From Mangrovimonas futianensis (GTDB taxonomy: Bacteria; Bacteroidota; Bacteroidia; Flavobacteriales; Flavobacteriaceae), in the NCBI RefSeq assembly GCF_021245805.1, contig NZ_JAJJNF010000010.1, positions 1 to 64,000 of the forward strand: a stretch of 64,000 nucleotides of DNA, given 5' to 3'. The stretch's first letter is position 1, and each line of letters begins with the position of its first letter. Position numbers and translations under genes: made by a program. The notes below the pieces were generated by a model. That model was not told the DNA's origin, did not search any database, and saw nothing but the letters and a program-made list of their open reading frames with translations. Positions 16,604 through 25,191 of this stretch are shown here, piece after piece.

Positions 16604-16641
16604 TTCTGTAGTTGATGGAAGTTTAAGCGATGGCTACAGAA
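16604..16641 (-). promoter_or_regulatory. Hairpin in the rpsA leader
   Basis: TTCTGTAG (16604-16611) pairs perfectly with CTACAGAA (16634-16641) around a 22-nt loop. It ends about 20 nt before the rpsA ATG. It could be a target for S1 autoregulation; that role is inferred. Confidence 0.45.
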
Positions 16642-16704
16642 GATTATTAATGATAAAATTTTCGGTTCCTTTTTTCTATCCATTGATTCGCTAAAAAAGG
16701 AGTG

Positions 16705-16712
16705 CAAAAATA
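16705..16712 (-). promoter_or_regulatory. -7 promoter element of rpsA
   Basis: TATTTTTG on the minus strand is a perfect TAnnTTTG in the cmk-rpsA gap. The -33 is only TTTA-like. The predicted start near 16698 gives a leader of about 115 nt. Confidence 0.5.
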
Positions 16713-16761
16713 ATACTTAAAATCCAATAAACCTAATGTTATATCGCTAAAAATTAAAGGC

Positions 16762-17457
16762 TTAGTTTTTAGAACCAATAGCCTTTTGAACCAAGTCCAT
16801 TATTTCACTAAAAACTTGTTCTTCAGTCAAATAAGAATTATCAATGTCAATAGCACCTTCGGCTCTTTTTAATGGGGATTGTTTTCTTGTAGAATCAATA
16901 TGGTCACGTTCCCTCACGTTATTCAAAACATCATCAAACGAAATTTGATCTCCGCGAGCCTTTAACTCCTCATAACGTCGTTGTGCTCTCACCTGCTCAG
17001 ATGCTGTCATAAATATTTTTATTTCAGCATTAGGAAAAACAACAGTTCCAATATCTCTCCCATCCATAACAACTCCTTTGTCTTCACCCAGTTTCCTCTG
17101 CTTTTTAACCAAAAAAGTCCGAACCTCAGGAACAGCAGCTACCTGACTTACAAAAGAAGACACATCTAAGGTTCTTATTTCTTTTTCAACATTTTCTCCA
17201 TTCAAGTAAACCTCTGCAAATCCAACCTCTGAATTAAAATGAAAAGCTAAATCAATATCCTCAAGTCTTGAGATTAAGGTATCCTTATCAAAATGGTTAT
17301 CATCAACCCATTGATGTCTCATGGCAAACAAAGTCACTACACGATACATGGCGCCGCTATCAACATATACATATCCCAATTTTGAAGCTAATTTCTTGGC
17401 GACCGTACTTTTTCCTGTCGAAGAATAACCATCTATGGCAATTGTAATTTTATCCAT
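16762..17457 (-). CDS. cmk: (d)CMP kinase
   Basis: 231 residues, typical. It phosphorylates CMP and dCMP with ATP. The P-loop GYSSTGKST lies at 10-18. DSGAMYR (nucleoside site), DGRDIGTVVFP and the lid region SEQVRAQRRYEELKARG, recognised by RAQRRYEEL, follow in order, as does DSTRKQSPL. Cytoplasmic. It starts 2 bp after porQ, a conserved Flavobacteriaceae pairing as I recall it. A 178-bp gap with a promoter separates it from rpsA. Identity firm. Confidence 0.96.
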   Translation of the reverse strand: MDKITIAIDGYSSTGKSTVAKKLASKLGYVYVDSGAMYRVVTLFAMRHQWVDDNHFDKDTLISRLEDIDLAFHFNSEVGFAEVYLNGENVEKEIRTLDVSSFVSQVAAVPEVRTFLVKKQRKLGEDKGVVMDGRDIGTVVFPNAEIKIFMTASEQVRAQRRYEELKARGDQISFDDVLNNVRERDHIDSTRKQSPLKRAEGAIDIDNSYLTEEQVFSEIMDLVQKAIGSKN

Positions 17458-17459
17458 CC

Positions 17460-18479
17460 TTATCTCAAATCAATTTGTAAGCCAAAGAAATTGGCATTTG
17501 ATGCACTTGTATATCTAGCGTGTGTGTAGCTAAAACGAAATTTATTCAACTTCACACCAAATCCGGCGGAAATTCCAGAAAAATTTCTTTCATCAACAAT
17601 CCTTAATTCCTCACCCCTCCTAAAATTATATCCAATTCTAATGTTGAATCCGCCTTTTGGAAAAAATTCTGCTCCCAAGATGGTATGCCTTAATACATTA
17701 GTAAAAAAACCAACTTCTTCTTGTGTTTGATTTCCTTCCAAATCGGTTTCTGCCCGAGAAGGATTGGAAACTGAAATGGGCCACTTTTGAAGATTCTCAA
17801 AAGTGATGTGCCACCTTAAGGGAATATGCTCTAATGTTTGGGAAAGACCAAGAGCTACCTCAAATGGTAATGATTCTCTTTGTCCGGCATACGTAGTAAT
17901 TTGAGTTCCAAAATTGCGAACTACCAAAGCTGCTTGAAATTCGATATCTTCATCTAAATATATCAAACCAGCATCTACAGCTGCACCAAAGGAATTATAC
18001 TGTTCTAGTTTTGATGTTATTAATTTAATACTTCCACCTAAGTAAAAATCAGACCAACCCAATTGTTTGGCATAACCAAAAGAAACTGCCGCCTCATTAC
18101 CCGTAAAGGAACCAGTTGCATTACCTAACTCATCATAACCGTCAAAGCTTCCGTAATTTATGTAATTGACACCTATGTGAAACGTTTGTGTTCTACGATC
18201 GACTGTATAGGCATATGCTGCCGTACCATAATTGATTCCTCCAAGATAATTACTATAGTTTACGGCCAACTGACCGTCCATTTCCACATTTATAGTTGCA
18301 GGATTGTATATGGCTTGAGTGACATCATAATCAATATTAGTGATCGTCTTGCCTCCCAATGCCGCTTGTCTTGGCGATGAAATTAAATTCAAAAACTGAT
18401 AGGTTGACTCACCTCCTATTTGAGACCAGCCAACCAATGAAGTAAGAAAGAACAATAAAACCGGGTAGTTCTTTTTCAT
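17460..18479 (-). CDS. porQ: Type IX secretion system protein PorQ
   Basis: 339 residues. The signal peptide ends near GWS-QIGG. The mature start GGESTYQFLNLISSPRQAALGG has the PorQ hallmarks YQFLNL and RQAALGGK. The rest is strand-rich and ends FGLQIDLR, as expected for an outer membrane barrel of the PorV/PorQ (FadL-like) class. PorQ is part of the T9SS attachment complex with PorU, PorV and PorZ, which processes CTD cargo and attaches it to the surface. None of those partners is in the window, but a likely CTD substrate lies at 1077-7325. A TTATTTTG -7-like box lies about 10 bp upstream, so the leader would be very short. Confidence 0.88.
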   Translation of the reverse strand: MKKNYPVLLFFLTSLVGWSQIGGESTYQFLNLISSPRQAALGGKTITNIDYDVTQAIYNPATINVEMDGQLAVNYSNYLGGINYGTAAYAYTVDRRTQTFHIGVNYINYGSFDGYDELGNATGSFTGNEAAVSFGYAKQLGWSDFYLGGSIKLITSKLEQYNSFGAAVDAGLIYLDEDIEFQAALVVRNFGTQITTYAGQRESLPFEVALGLSQTLEHIPLRWHITFENLQKWPISVSNPSRAETDLEGNQTQEEVGFFTNVLRHTILGAEFFPKGGFNIRIGYNFRRGEELRIVDERNFSGISAGFGVKLNKFRFSYTHARYTSASNANFFGLQIDLR

Positions 18480-18542
18480 AGAGACGCAAAATAACTAAAT
18501 CTATCTTAAAACGACTGTATGGTTTATTTATTTTTATTTAAA

Positions 18543-18575
18543 GAAAAAACCTCGAGAAAGTCTCGAGGTTACTCA
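18543..18575 (-). terminator. Terminator of lon
   Basis: Perfect 10-bp stem AACCTCGAGA/TCTCGAGGTT (18548-18557 and 18561-18570) with loop AAG. The T-run lies on the minus-strand side. It begins about 7 bp after the lon stop. Confidence 0.9.
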
Positions 18576-18576
18576 T

Positions 18577-21027
18577 TTATAATTCTTTTGCGTTATTGAC
18601 TTTCTGATTGGTGAGTGCAATTTTAAGAACATCGCTCATATCACTAACATAATGGAAGGTTAATCCTTTAAGATATTCTTCTTTTATTTCGTTAATATCC
18701 CTTCTATTCTCTTCACAAAGCACTATCTCCTTAATTCTAGCTCGTTTGGCCGCCAAGATTTTCTCCTTAATTCCTCCCACTGGTAACACTTTACCTCTCA
18801 GAGTAATTTCACCTGTCATTGCTAAATTCTTCTTAACCTTTCTTTGAGTAAAGAGTGATACAAGCGATGTCAACATGGTGATACCAGCACTAGGTCCATC
18901 TTTTGGTGTAGCACCTTCAGGTACATGTATATGCACATTGTATTTATCAAATATCTCAGGGTTTAGATTAAATTCATCAGCATGAGCTTTAATATACTCC
19001 ATGGCAATGGTGGCCGATTCCTTCATCACTTTACCAAGGTTTCCAGTAATGTTCAATTGACCTTTACCCTTTGATAATATAGATTCAATAAAAAGAATAT
19101 CCCCTCCTACTTGAGTCCAAGCCAAACCAGTTACAACTCCAGCAACATTATTATTTTCGTATTTGTCACGCTCTAATCTTGGTGCTCCCAATACTTCAAT
19201 AACATCATCATTGGTAACTTTCACGTGATATTCTTCTTCCATGGCTATATTCTTAGCTGCATATCTCACCATCTTGGCGATTTGCTTTTCCAATCCACGT
19301 ACTCCCGATTCTCTTGTGTAACCTTCTACTATTTTCTCAAGCTGGGTTTTACCAATTTTTAAATCTTTAGCCGTTAAACCATGTTCTTTTAATTGCTTTG
19401 GAAGGAGATGTCTTTTAGCAATCTCCACTTTCTCTTCAATGGTATAACCAGTCACATTAATAATCTCCATTCTATCCCTTAAAGCAGGTTGAATGGTTGC
19501 CAAACTATTGGAAGTTGCAATAAACATGACTTTAGACAAATCAAATCCCATTTCTAGGAAATTGTCATAGAAATCACTGTTTTGCTCTGGGTCCAATACT
19601 TCCAGCATAGCAGATGAAGGATCCCCTTGATGGGAATTTGACAATTTATCAATTTCATCCAAAACAAATACAGGATTTGATGTACCTGCTTTTTTAAGGT
19701 TTTGAATAATCCTTCCAGGCATAGCTCCTATATAAGTTTTTCTATGCCCTCTAATTTCAGCTTCATCTCTTAATCCACCTAAAGACATTCTGATGTATTC
19801 CCTTCCCAATGCCTCTGCAATAGATTTACCCAAAGAGGTTTTACCAACACCTGGAGGGCCATACAAACATAGGATGGGAGATTTCATGTCATTTCTTAAC
19901 TTAAGAACTGCCAAATACTCAATAATTCTCTTTTTAACATCATCTAATCCATAATGATCACGATCTAAAATTCTTTTGGCTCGTTTCAAGTCGAAATTGT
20001 CCTTGCTAAATTCATTCCAAGGCAAGTCTAGAAAAAGATCTAAATAATTTCTTTGGATTGAATACTCTGCCACCTGCGGATTCATACGGTGCATTTTTGC
20101 AATCTCCTTTTCGAAATGCTTAGCAACTTTTTCATCCCATTTCTTAGACTTGGAACGCTCCTTCATTTCTTCCAACTCTTCATCATAACTCACACCACCC
20201 AACTCTTCTTGAATGGTTTTCATTTGTTGATGAAGGAAATATTCGCGCTGCTGTTGGTTCATGTCATTTTGCACCTTCAATTGGATGTCATTTTTCAACT
20301 CCAATTTTTGGTACTCCAAGTTCATAAACTTTAAGGTTTCCAGAGCACGATCTTTTAAATCACTCGATTCCAACAAAGACTGCTTTTCTTGAACACTTAA
20401 GTTCATATTGGAAGAAACAAAATTGACCAAGAAAGAATTGCTTTGGATATTTTTAATAGCAAAGGAAGCTTCAGAAGGAATATTTGGACTTTCCTTAATA
20501 ATCATCAATGATAAATCTTTGATAGATTCTATAATTGCCTCAAACTCCTTATTTGCTGGTTCTGGTTTCGTTTCAGAGACACCCTCTATCGTTGCCGTTA
20601 TATAAGGTTCCTCAGTAATCACTTGATTGATTTGAAAACGCTTTTTACCTTGTAAAATAACCGTGGTATTTCCATCAGGCATTTTTAGCACCTTAAGAAT
20701 TCTTGCTACCGTACCAGTTTGATGCAAGTCTTTAGCGGTAGGATTTTCAATTGCTTCATCCTTTTGAGCAACAACTCCAATTACTTTTCCGCCTTTATTG
20801 GCATCATTAATTAACTTAATAGACTTATCTCTACCAGCGGTGATTGGAATAACCACGCCTGGAAACAAAACCGTATTTCTTAATGAAAGAATAGGTAATG
20901 TCTCGGGTAATTCCTCTTTATTAATTTCTTCTTCATCCTCGGGTGTCATTAAAGGAATTAACTCTGAATTCTCGTCAAAATCTTGTAATGACAAACTGTC
21001 AAGATTTAAAATACTTGTCTTCTTCAT
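18577..21027 (-). CDS. lon: ATP-dependent protease Lon (endopeptidase La)
   Basis: 816 residues, full length. Domains in order: LON substrate-binding N-domain (LPILSLRNTVLFPGVVIPI core about 44-60), coiled middle region, AAA+ module with Walker A GPPGVGKTS at about 389-397 and Walker B VFVLDEIDK, and the C-terminal serine protease domain with GPSAG (catalytic Ser about 712) and KILAAKRA (catalytic Lys about 755). It degrades misfolded and regulatory proteins in the cytoplasm. It is a single gene, divergent from the ECF sigma operon, with its own terminator. TGACAGTTTGACC lies about 20 bp before the ATG and may be part of a heat-shock-type promoter; that is a guess. Confidence 0.97.
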   Translation of the reverse strand: MKKTSILNLDSLSLQDFDENSELIPLMTPEDEEEINKEELPETLPILSLRNTVLFPGVVIPITAGRDKSIKLINDANKGGKVIGVVAQKDEAIENPTAKDLHQTGTVARILKVLKMPDGNTTVILQGKKRFQINQVITEEPYITATIEGVSETKPEPANKEFEAIIESIKDLSLMIIKESPNIPSEASFAIKNIQSNSFLVNFVSSNMNLSVQEKQSLLESSDLKDRALETLKFMNLEYQKLELKNDIQLKVQNDMNQQQREYFLHQQMKTIQEELGGVSYDEELEEMKERSKSKKWDEKVAKHFEKEIAKMHRMNPQVAEYSIQRNYLDLFLDLPWNEFSKDNFDLKRAKRILDRDHYGLDDVKKRIIEYLAVLKLRNDMKSPILCLYGPPGVGKTSLGKSIAEALGREYIRMSLGGLRDEAEIRGHRKTYIGAMPGRIIQNLKKAGTSNPVFVLDEIDKLSNSHQGDPSSAMLEVLDPEQNSDFYDNFLEMGFDLSKVMFIATSNSLATIQPALRDRMEIINVTGYTIEEKVEIAKRHLLPKQLKEHGLTAKDLKIGKTQLEKIVEGYTRESGVRGLEKQIAKMVRYAAKNIAMEEEYHVKVTNDDVIEVLGAPRLERDKYENNNVAGVVTGLAWTQVGGDILFIESILSKGKGQLNITGNLGKVMKESATIAMEYIKAHADEFNLNPEIFDKYNVHIHVPEGATPKDGPSAGITMLTSLVSLFTQRKVKKNLAMTGEITLRGKVLPVGGIKEKILAAKRARIKEIVLCEENRRDINEIKEEYLKGLTFHYVSDMSDVLKIALTNQKVNNAKEL

Positions 21028-21115
21028 ATATTTATTTAGGTCAAACTGTCATAACTTAGTAGAAATAACAGCTAATATCTTTTTAATTCATTATTAATTA
21101 TCACATCAATTGCCT

Positions 21116-21220
21116 TGTAACCCTTTAAAATAGTTAAGATAGGAAGCATTTGATTCCCCATTATTAGGCAATTAATATGCCAAGAAACTTTTTTTTGATA
21201 CCTACTGTAACAATTTAAAA
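21116..21220 (+). repeat. Two TGTAAC-type elements 90 bp apart in the lon/ECF divergent region
   Basis: TGTAACCCTTTAAAA (21116-21130) and TGTAACAATTTAAAA (21206-21220) match at 13 of 15 positions. The second sits at a -35-like position for the ECF sigma gene. Confidence 0.5.
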
Positions 21221-21235
21221 AAGCAATTATCTATA
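21206..21235 (+). promoter_or_regulatory. Candidate ECF-type promoter of the sigma factor operon
   Basis: TGTAAC (21206-21211), 16-bp spacer, TATCTATA (21228-21235), 19 bp before the TTG start. The AAC core and 16-bp spacing fit ECF -35/-10 geometry rather than the housekeeping TTTG/TAnnTTTG form, which suggests autoregulation. No experimental support is available from sequence alone. Confidence 0.4.
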
Positions 21236-21254
21236 TAATAACAAAACGTTTTAA

Positions 21255-21818
21255 TTGTCACTAGCCAAACAAAATATTGAGCAATTAGTCGAGCTATGTA
21301 AATCCGGTAACCAATTTGCGCAGTTGGAAGTATACAACAGATATTACAAAGCCATGTACAATGTAAGCTATAGAATTGTCAAAGACAGTTTTGAAGCTGA
21401 AGACATTATGCAGGATGCGTTCTTATCTGCTTTCACAAAGCTTGACACATTGCACGATACAGTGACTTTTGGTTCGTGGTTAAAACGAATTGTAATTAAC
21501 AAGAGTATTTACAACTATAAAAAAAGTCATAAATACCAAAACGTTCCTTATGATGATGTCGCCTTTAAAATGGAACAGGCAGATGATGGCATACCGAGTG
21601 ATTATGAGTATACCAATGTTAAGGCCCAAACGGTCTTGGATACTTTAAACTCTTTAAAGGAAAGCTATCGAGTTGCACTAACGCTTCATCTTATTGAAGG
21701 CTATGATTATGAGGAAATAAGTGATATCATGGATATGTCTTATGCAAACTGCCGCACCACTATATCGCGTGCCAAAGCTAGCTTAAGACAAAAATTACAA
21801 CCACAGGTTGAACATTAA
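21255..21818 (+). CDS. ECF RNA polymerase sigma factor
   Basis: 187 residues from a TTG start. No ATG occurs until well inside region 2 (at MYNVSY), so TTG is needed for a complete domain. Region 2 covers about 22-90 (YKAMYNVSYRIVKDS, EAEDIMQDAFLSAF) and region 4 about 125-180 (LHLIEGYDYEEISDIM, then NCRTTISRAKASLRQKL with the recognition helix). There is no other domain, which makes it an ECF factor. The probable anti-sigma gene begins 12 bp after its stop. A TGTAAC-16-TATCTATA element upstream suggests that it drives its own operon. The regulon is unknown. Confidence 0.92.
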   Translation: MSLAKQNIEQLVELCKSGNQFAQLEVYNRYYKAMYNVSYRIVKDSFEAEDIMQDAFLSAFTKLDTLHDTVTFGSWLKRIVINKSIYNYKKSHKYQNVPYDDVAFKMEQADDGIPSDYEYTNVKAQTVLDTLNSLKESYRVALTLHLIEGYDYEEISDIMDMSYANCRTTISRAKASLRQKLQPQVEH

Positions 21819-21830
21819 ATAAACCAAGTT

Positions 21831-22391
21831 ATGAATGATCCATTAGACAAATTATTTGAAAACCTTAATACATCCTTTGATGTGGAAGTGCCCAATGAAG
21901 GACACCAAAAAAGGTTTCTAGATAAACTGAACAACCAAAATAAGGAGGTATTGAAAAAACCTTCCAAATTGAGAACACTTTGGAAACCTCTTATGGGTAT
22001 TGCTGCTACTGCTGCCATTATATTAACAGTGCTCTTGGTTAATAAGCCTAGTGAATCATCCTATGATTTGGCAGCTGTATCACCTGAATTGGCTAAAACC
22101 GAAAGTTTTTTCACAGTCTCTATTGAGTCTGAAATGAAAAAACTGGAAAATGTCACGGATCATGATACCCAAGCTTTGGTAAAAGATGCCATGATTCAAA
22201 TGAGCAAATTGGAAATGGAGTATGAAAAGCTCAAATCCGATTTGAGAAAAAGCGGCGATGACAAACGTGTGATTTATGCCATGATTTCGAATTTTCAAAA
22301 CCGAATCAACATTTTAGAAAGTACCCTTAAACAAATTGAATTAGTTAAACAGTTAAAAAACAATAACAATGAAAGCAACCAAACTATATAG
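21831..22391 (+). CDS. Probable membrane anti-sigma factor with periplasmic coiled coil
   Basis: 186 residues. A cytoplasmic N-terminus of about 55 residues (DPLDKLFENLNTSFDVEVP, then KRFLDKLN) is followed by one transmembrane helix about 55-75 (GIAATAAIILTVLLV) and an exported region rich in charged heptads about 95-180 (MSKLEMEYEKLKSDLRK). This layout, together with its place 12 bp after an ECF sigma gene, fits an anti-sigma factor. It lacks a recognisable zinc-finger ASD motif (HxxxCxxC). Its last 23 bp overlap the start of the next gene, so translation is probably coupled. The role is inferred from position and topology. Confidence 0.8.
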   Translation: MNDPLDKLFENLNTSFDVEVPNEGHQKRFLDKLNNQNKEVLKKPSKLRTLWKPLMGIAATAAIILTVLLVNKPSESSYDLAAVSPELAKTESFFTVSIESEMKKLENVTDHDTQALVKDAMIQMSKLEMEYEKLKSDLRKSGDDKRVIYAMISNFQNRINILESTLKQIELVKQLKNNNNESNQTI

Positions 22392-23463
22392 CATCCTTTT
22401 TATCTTACTTTTGGCACCTGCCTTTTTAATGGCCACAAACCCAACTGAGCCAAAAAGTAAGCATACTAAAGAGAAAACTATCAAAAAAAGCTTTTCGGTA
22501 AATTCCGATGCCACACTAAAAGTTGATAATAGTTATGGAAATCTAAATATCATTACTTGGAACGAGAATAAAATTGATATTGAAGTTACCATTACTACAG
22601 ACGGAAACAACCTAGATAAGGTTCAACAAAAGCTTGATGAAATTACCGTAGATTTTGAAGCCTCCCCAAGCCTGGTTTCTGCAAAAACCATTTTTAACAA
22701 AAATAAATCCAATAGCTGGTGGAACTGGAATGGTAATAACAAAGTGAACATGAAAATAAACTACGTTGTTAAAATGCCCGTTTCAAATTCTGTTGACCTT
22801 AGTAATGACTACGGAAATATTAACCTAGACAAATTGGAAGGTAATGCCAACATCAGTTGTGATTACGGAAAAATTATCACTAAAGAGCTCATGGGAGAAA
22901 GCAACCGACTAAATTTTGACTACACCAGTGGTTGTTATTTTGATTACATTAATAATGGATATATCAATGCTGATTACAGTGGGTTTACGGTTTCTAAATC
23001 AAAAAACTTAAAGATAAATGCAGATTATACCAATTCTGAAGTGGAAGCTGTTGAAAGTATTGAATACAATTGTGATTATGGCAATATGAAGATCAAAAAG
23101 GCCAATAACATTAAAGGATCAGGAGACTACCTTAATGTAATGATAGGAGAAGTATATCAAAATGTTAAGATAGATGCTGATTATGGATCTATAAAAATTG
23201 AAGAAATGACAGCTGGAGCAAAAAATCTTGAAATCGATGGTGAATATACAGGCATCAAAGTAGGTTATAATGCCAACTATCAGTTTCAATTTGATATAGA
23301 CTTGGAATATGCTTCCTTAAGTGGTGGAGATGATTTCACTTTTACTTCTAAAGAGAAAGATGGCAGTGATAAGAAATATGTAGGCCACTATGGCGGTCAA
23401 AGTAGCGGAAACTATGTTAAGATATCTTCAGATTACGGAGGTGTCACCATGCACAAAAAATAG
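22369..23463 (+). CDS. Exported DUF4097-like beta-helical protein
   Basis: 364 residues with a signal peptide (MKATKLYSILFILLLAPAFL, cleavage near LMA-TNP). The rest is a series of short strands with recurring DYG or DY(G/T/S) steps: NSYGNLNI, SNDYGNINL, CDYGKI, ADYSGF, ADYTNSE, CDYGNM, ADYGSI and SDYGGV. This is the pattern of DUF4097/DUF2807-type putative adhesins, which fold as right-handed beta-helices. It overlaps the anti-sigma gene by 23 bp and closes the sigma operon before a perfect palindromic terminator. It may be the envelope output or a sensor of the pathway; the function is unknown. Confidence 0.85.
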   Translation: MKATKLYSILFILLLAPAFLMATNPTEPKSKHTKEKTIKKSFSVNSDATLKVDNSYGNLNIITWNENKIDIEVTITTDGNNLDKVQQKLDEITVDFEASPSLVSAKTIFNKNKSNSWWNWNGNNKVNMKINYVVKMPVSNSVDLSNDYGNINLDKLEGNANISCDYGKIITKELMGESNRLNFDYTSGCYFDYINNGYINADYSGFTVSKSKNLKINADYTNSEVEAVESIEYNCDYGNMKIKKANNIKGSGDYLNVMIGEVYQNVKIDADYGSIKIEEMTAGAKNLEIDGEYTGIKVGYNANYQFQFDIDLEYASLSGGDDFTFTSKEKDGSDKKYVGHYGGQSSGNYVKISSDYGGVTMHKK

Positions 23464-23471
23464 CCAACTAT

Positions 23472-23506
23472 AAAAAAAGCCACTCAAATTTGAGTGGCTT
23501 TTATCT
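23472..23506. terminator. Bidirectional terminator between convergent genes
   Basis: GCCACTCAAA/TTTGAGTGGC (23479-23488 and 23489-23498) is a loopless perfect palindrome flanked by A7 on the left and T4 on the right. It serves the sigma operon and the convergent lipoprotein gene. Confidence 0.9.
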
Positions 23507-23522
23507 TTAATATAAAGTCAAT

Positions 23523-24119
23523 TTATATTTTATAAAGAACGGTAGTTGAATTAATTTGAGTGGTTGTTTCTACTCCATTTACCGTTTCGTTGATGGTTTC
23601 ATTTTGAGATAAGGTTAAAATTTGCCCATCATTACTCAAATTGTAATCGGTGGTTTGTTGTCCTCCAAATTCTGATAAATCCATTCCTTGAAATTCAAAG
23701 GTAAAAAATGGATCACTGGTGGTCATGGTTCCATTTTCTGTTGTGTAGGTACCACTGCCAGTAACATTACTGTAGGTCTCCGATCCATTTTCCATTTCCA
23801 TACCAGCCATATAAAAAACAGCACTTAGCGTATAACTTCCATTGGTATTGTAAGCATCTTCAGTAAAAGTTACTACATAATCAAAATCAGATCCTGTAAT
23901 AACCCCATTGACAGATATAGCTTGTCCTAAATAATTCGAGTTTGTAGTTGTTTCAGCTTCAAAAGAAACCATTTCCCAATCCCCCACTAAACCTGCGGGA
24001 TCGGTATTGCCAGTGTCAGTTCCAAATTCACCTTCTAAAGTTTCATTGTCGCAAGATTGAAATGTGAAAACCGAAAAGGCTAAAAATAGAAAAGTAAGAT
24101 ATTTGATAGATTGGTTCAT
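23523..24119 (-). CDS. Lipoprotein with lipocalin-like beta-rich domain
   Basis: 198 residues. The signal MNQSIKYLTFLFLAFSVFTF is followed by QSC (lipid-modified Cys23) and an acidic tail DNETLEGEFG. Acidic residues straight after the cysteine resemble the lipoprotein surface-export signal reported in Bacteroidota. The body from about 45 (GLVGDWEMVSFE) is strand-rich and looks like the lipocalin-like or DUF4923-type domains common in Flavobacteria, where GxW opens the fold. The N-terminal segment is nearly the same as in the next gene (24228-25175). A TATGTTTG -7 box lies 18-25 bp upstream. Function unknown. Confidence 0.8.
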   Translation of the reverse strand: MNQSIKYLTFLFLAFSVFTFQSCDNETLEGEFGTDTGNTDPAGLVGDWEMVSFEAETTTNSNYLGQAISVNGVITGSDFDYVVTFTEDAYNTNGSYTLSAVFYMAGMEMENGSETYSNVTGSGTYTTENGTMTTSDPFFTFEFQGMDLSEFGGQQTTDYNLSNDGQILTLSQNETINETVNGVETTTQINSTTVLYKI

Positions 24120-24136
24120 AATTTAGTTGTTTTTCG

Positions 24137-24144
24137 CAAACATA
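24137..24144 (-). promoter_or_regulatory. -7 element of lipoprotein gene 23523-24119
   Basis: Perfect TATGTTTG (TAnnTTTG) on the minus strand within TTATGTTTGCGAAAA. The same box occurs before the second lipoprotein gene. Confidence 0.5.
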
Positions 24145-24177
24145 ATCATTTTTTATTTTATGAGAATTTTGAGAACA

Positions 24178-24208
24178 AAAAAGCCACTCTAAGAGAGTGG
24201 CTCAAACT
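24178..24208 (-). terminator. Terminator of lipoprotein gene 24228-25175
   Basis: Stem AGCCACTCT/AGAGTGGCT (24182-24190 and 24194-24202), loop AAG, T-run on the minus strand. The stem sequence is related to that at 23479-23498. Confidence 0.85.
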
Positions 24209-24227
24209 TATAATATGATCAAATATT

Positions 24228-25175
24228 TTAATAGTAAACATCAAAGCTACCATTAGAAATAGTCATTGTAGAACCATCTTCAAATTCTCCACTACAATTA
24301 AAAGAACCAACTAAATGTCCTGTTGCCAAATCATGAGTAGTCACCTGAATGGTTCCTTCAATAAAAGGCATATTTGATGGGTCATTAAAATCATAATACT
24401 GAACATATAAAAACGGGCTTATACCTTGAGTTTCCATACTAAAAGGATAACTTCCTACTGTAATATCAGAAGGCAGTGACACCGAAATAGTTTCAAGAGC
24501 ATTGGTAGTACCAGAAATACCAATACTAAATCCACTACTTGCATCAACATTAACTACATCTTCTTCAAATTCAACACCATCAATTTCAGCATAAAATTCA
24601 TTACCATTAGGGTTATTATTTGGTAATTCATCTTCAAAACTGACATTGGTAAAACTCCCATTTGTAAACTCTATGGAATTGGGTGATGCATTAACATTAT
24701 AACCTGTAAAAGAAAAAGTGCCAGATATGGTATTATTTTGATAATCAATATTGGTAATGACAACTTCTCCAGCCGAAATCATAAGATTAGTAGGATTAGC
24801 GGAATCCCAAGTTTGACTATCTGCTTGGGCCGGATTCTGTGTAGCCATATAACTGACAAGATTAGGAAAAGTGGTTGGGTTATTTAAATCAAGTAATCCC
24901 AATTGATAGGTTCCCTCAGAATTACCCATAAGTGCAACGGCAAAAGCCTCATCGCCACTTATCGCTCCTATGGATATCATATTATCGAGCACCGTAGCAC
25001 CAACTTGGTTTGTTTGAAACGTACTTCCGTTGAAATCTACTTGAAAATTCCCTGCTGAAGCTGGCATTTCCCCATTTCCGAACTCACCTTCCAAAGGTTC
25101 GTTCTCACAAGATTGAATAAAAAATAATGCAATAAAAAGGAATAAGCTGGAATACAGTTGTTTGGTATAGTTCAT
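24228..25175 (-). CDS. Beta-rich lipoprotein (DUF6252-like), paralogous N-terminus to neighbour
   Basis: 315 residues. The lipoprotein signal ends FFIQSC, followed by ENEPLEGEFG, almost the same acidic tail as the neighbouring lipoprotein. Two similar beta-rich halves follow: about 40-175 (FQVDFNGSTFQTNQVGATV; TNIDYQNNTISGTFSFTGY) and about 195-315 (FYAEIDGVEFEEDVVNV; THDLATGHLVGSFNCSGEF). Each has the order fAEIDGxxF ... ISGTFsF typical of DUF6252 lipoproteins. It ends FDVYY. A TATGTTTG box lies at 25192-25199. Function unknown; outer membrane location is likely. Confidence 0.8.
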   Translation of the reverse strand: MNYTKQLYSSLFLFIALFFIQSCENEPLEGEFGNGEMPASAGNFQVDFNGSTFQTNQVGATVLDNMISIGAISGDEAFAVALMGNSEGTYQLGLLDLNNPTTFPNLVSYMATQNPAQADSQTWDSANPTNLMISAGEVVITNIDYQNNTISGTFSFTGYNVNASPNSIEFTNGSFTNVSFEDELPNNNPNGNEFYAEIDGVEFEEDVVNVDASSGFSIGISGTTNALETISVSLPSDITVGSYPFSMETQGISPFLYVQYYDFNDPSNMPFIEGTIQVTTHDLATGHLVGSFNCSGEFEDGSTMTISNGSFDVYY

Positions 25176-25191
25176 AAAATTTGGGTTTTAG

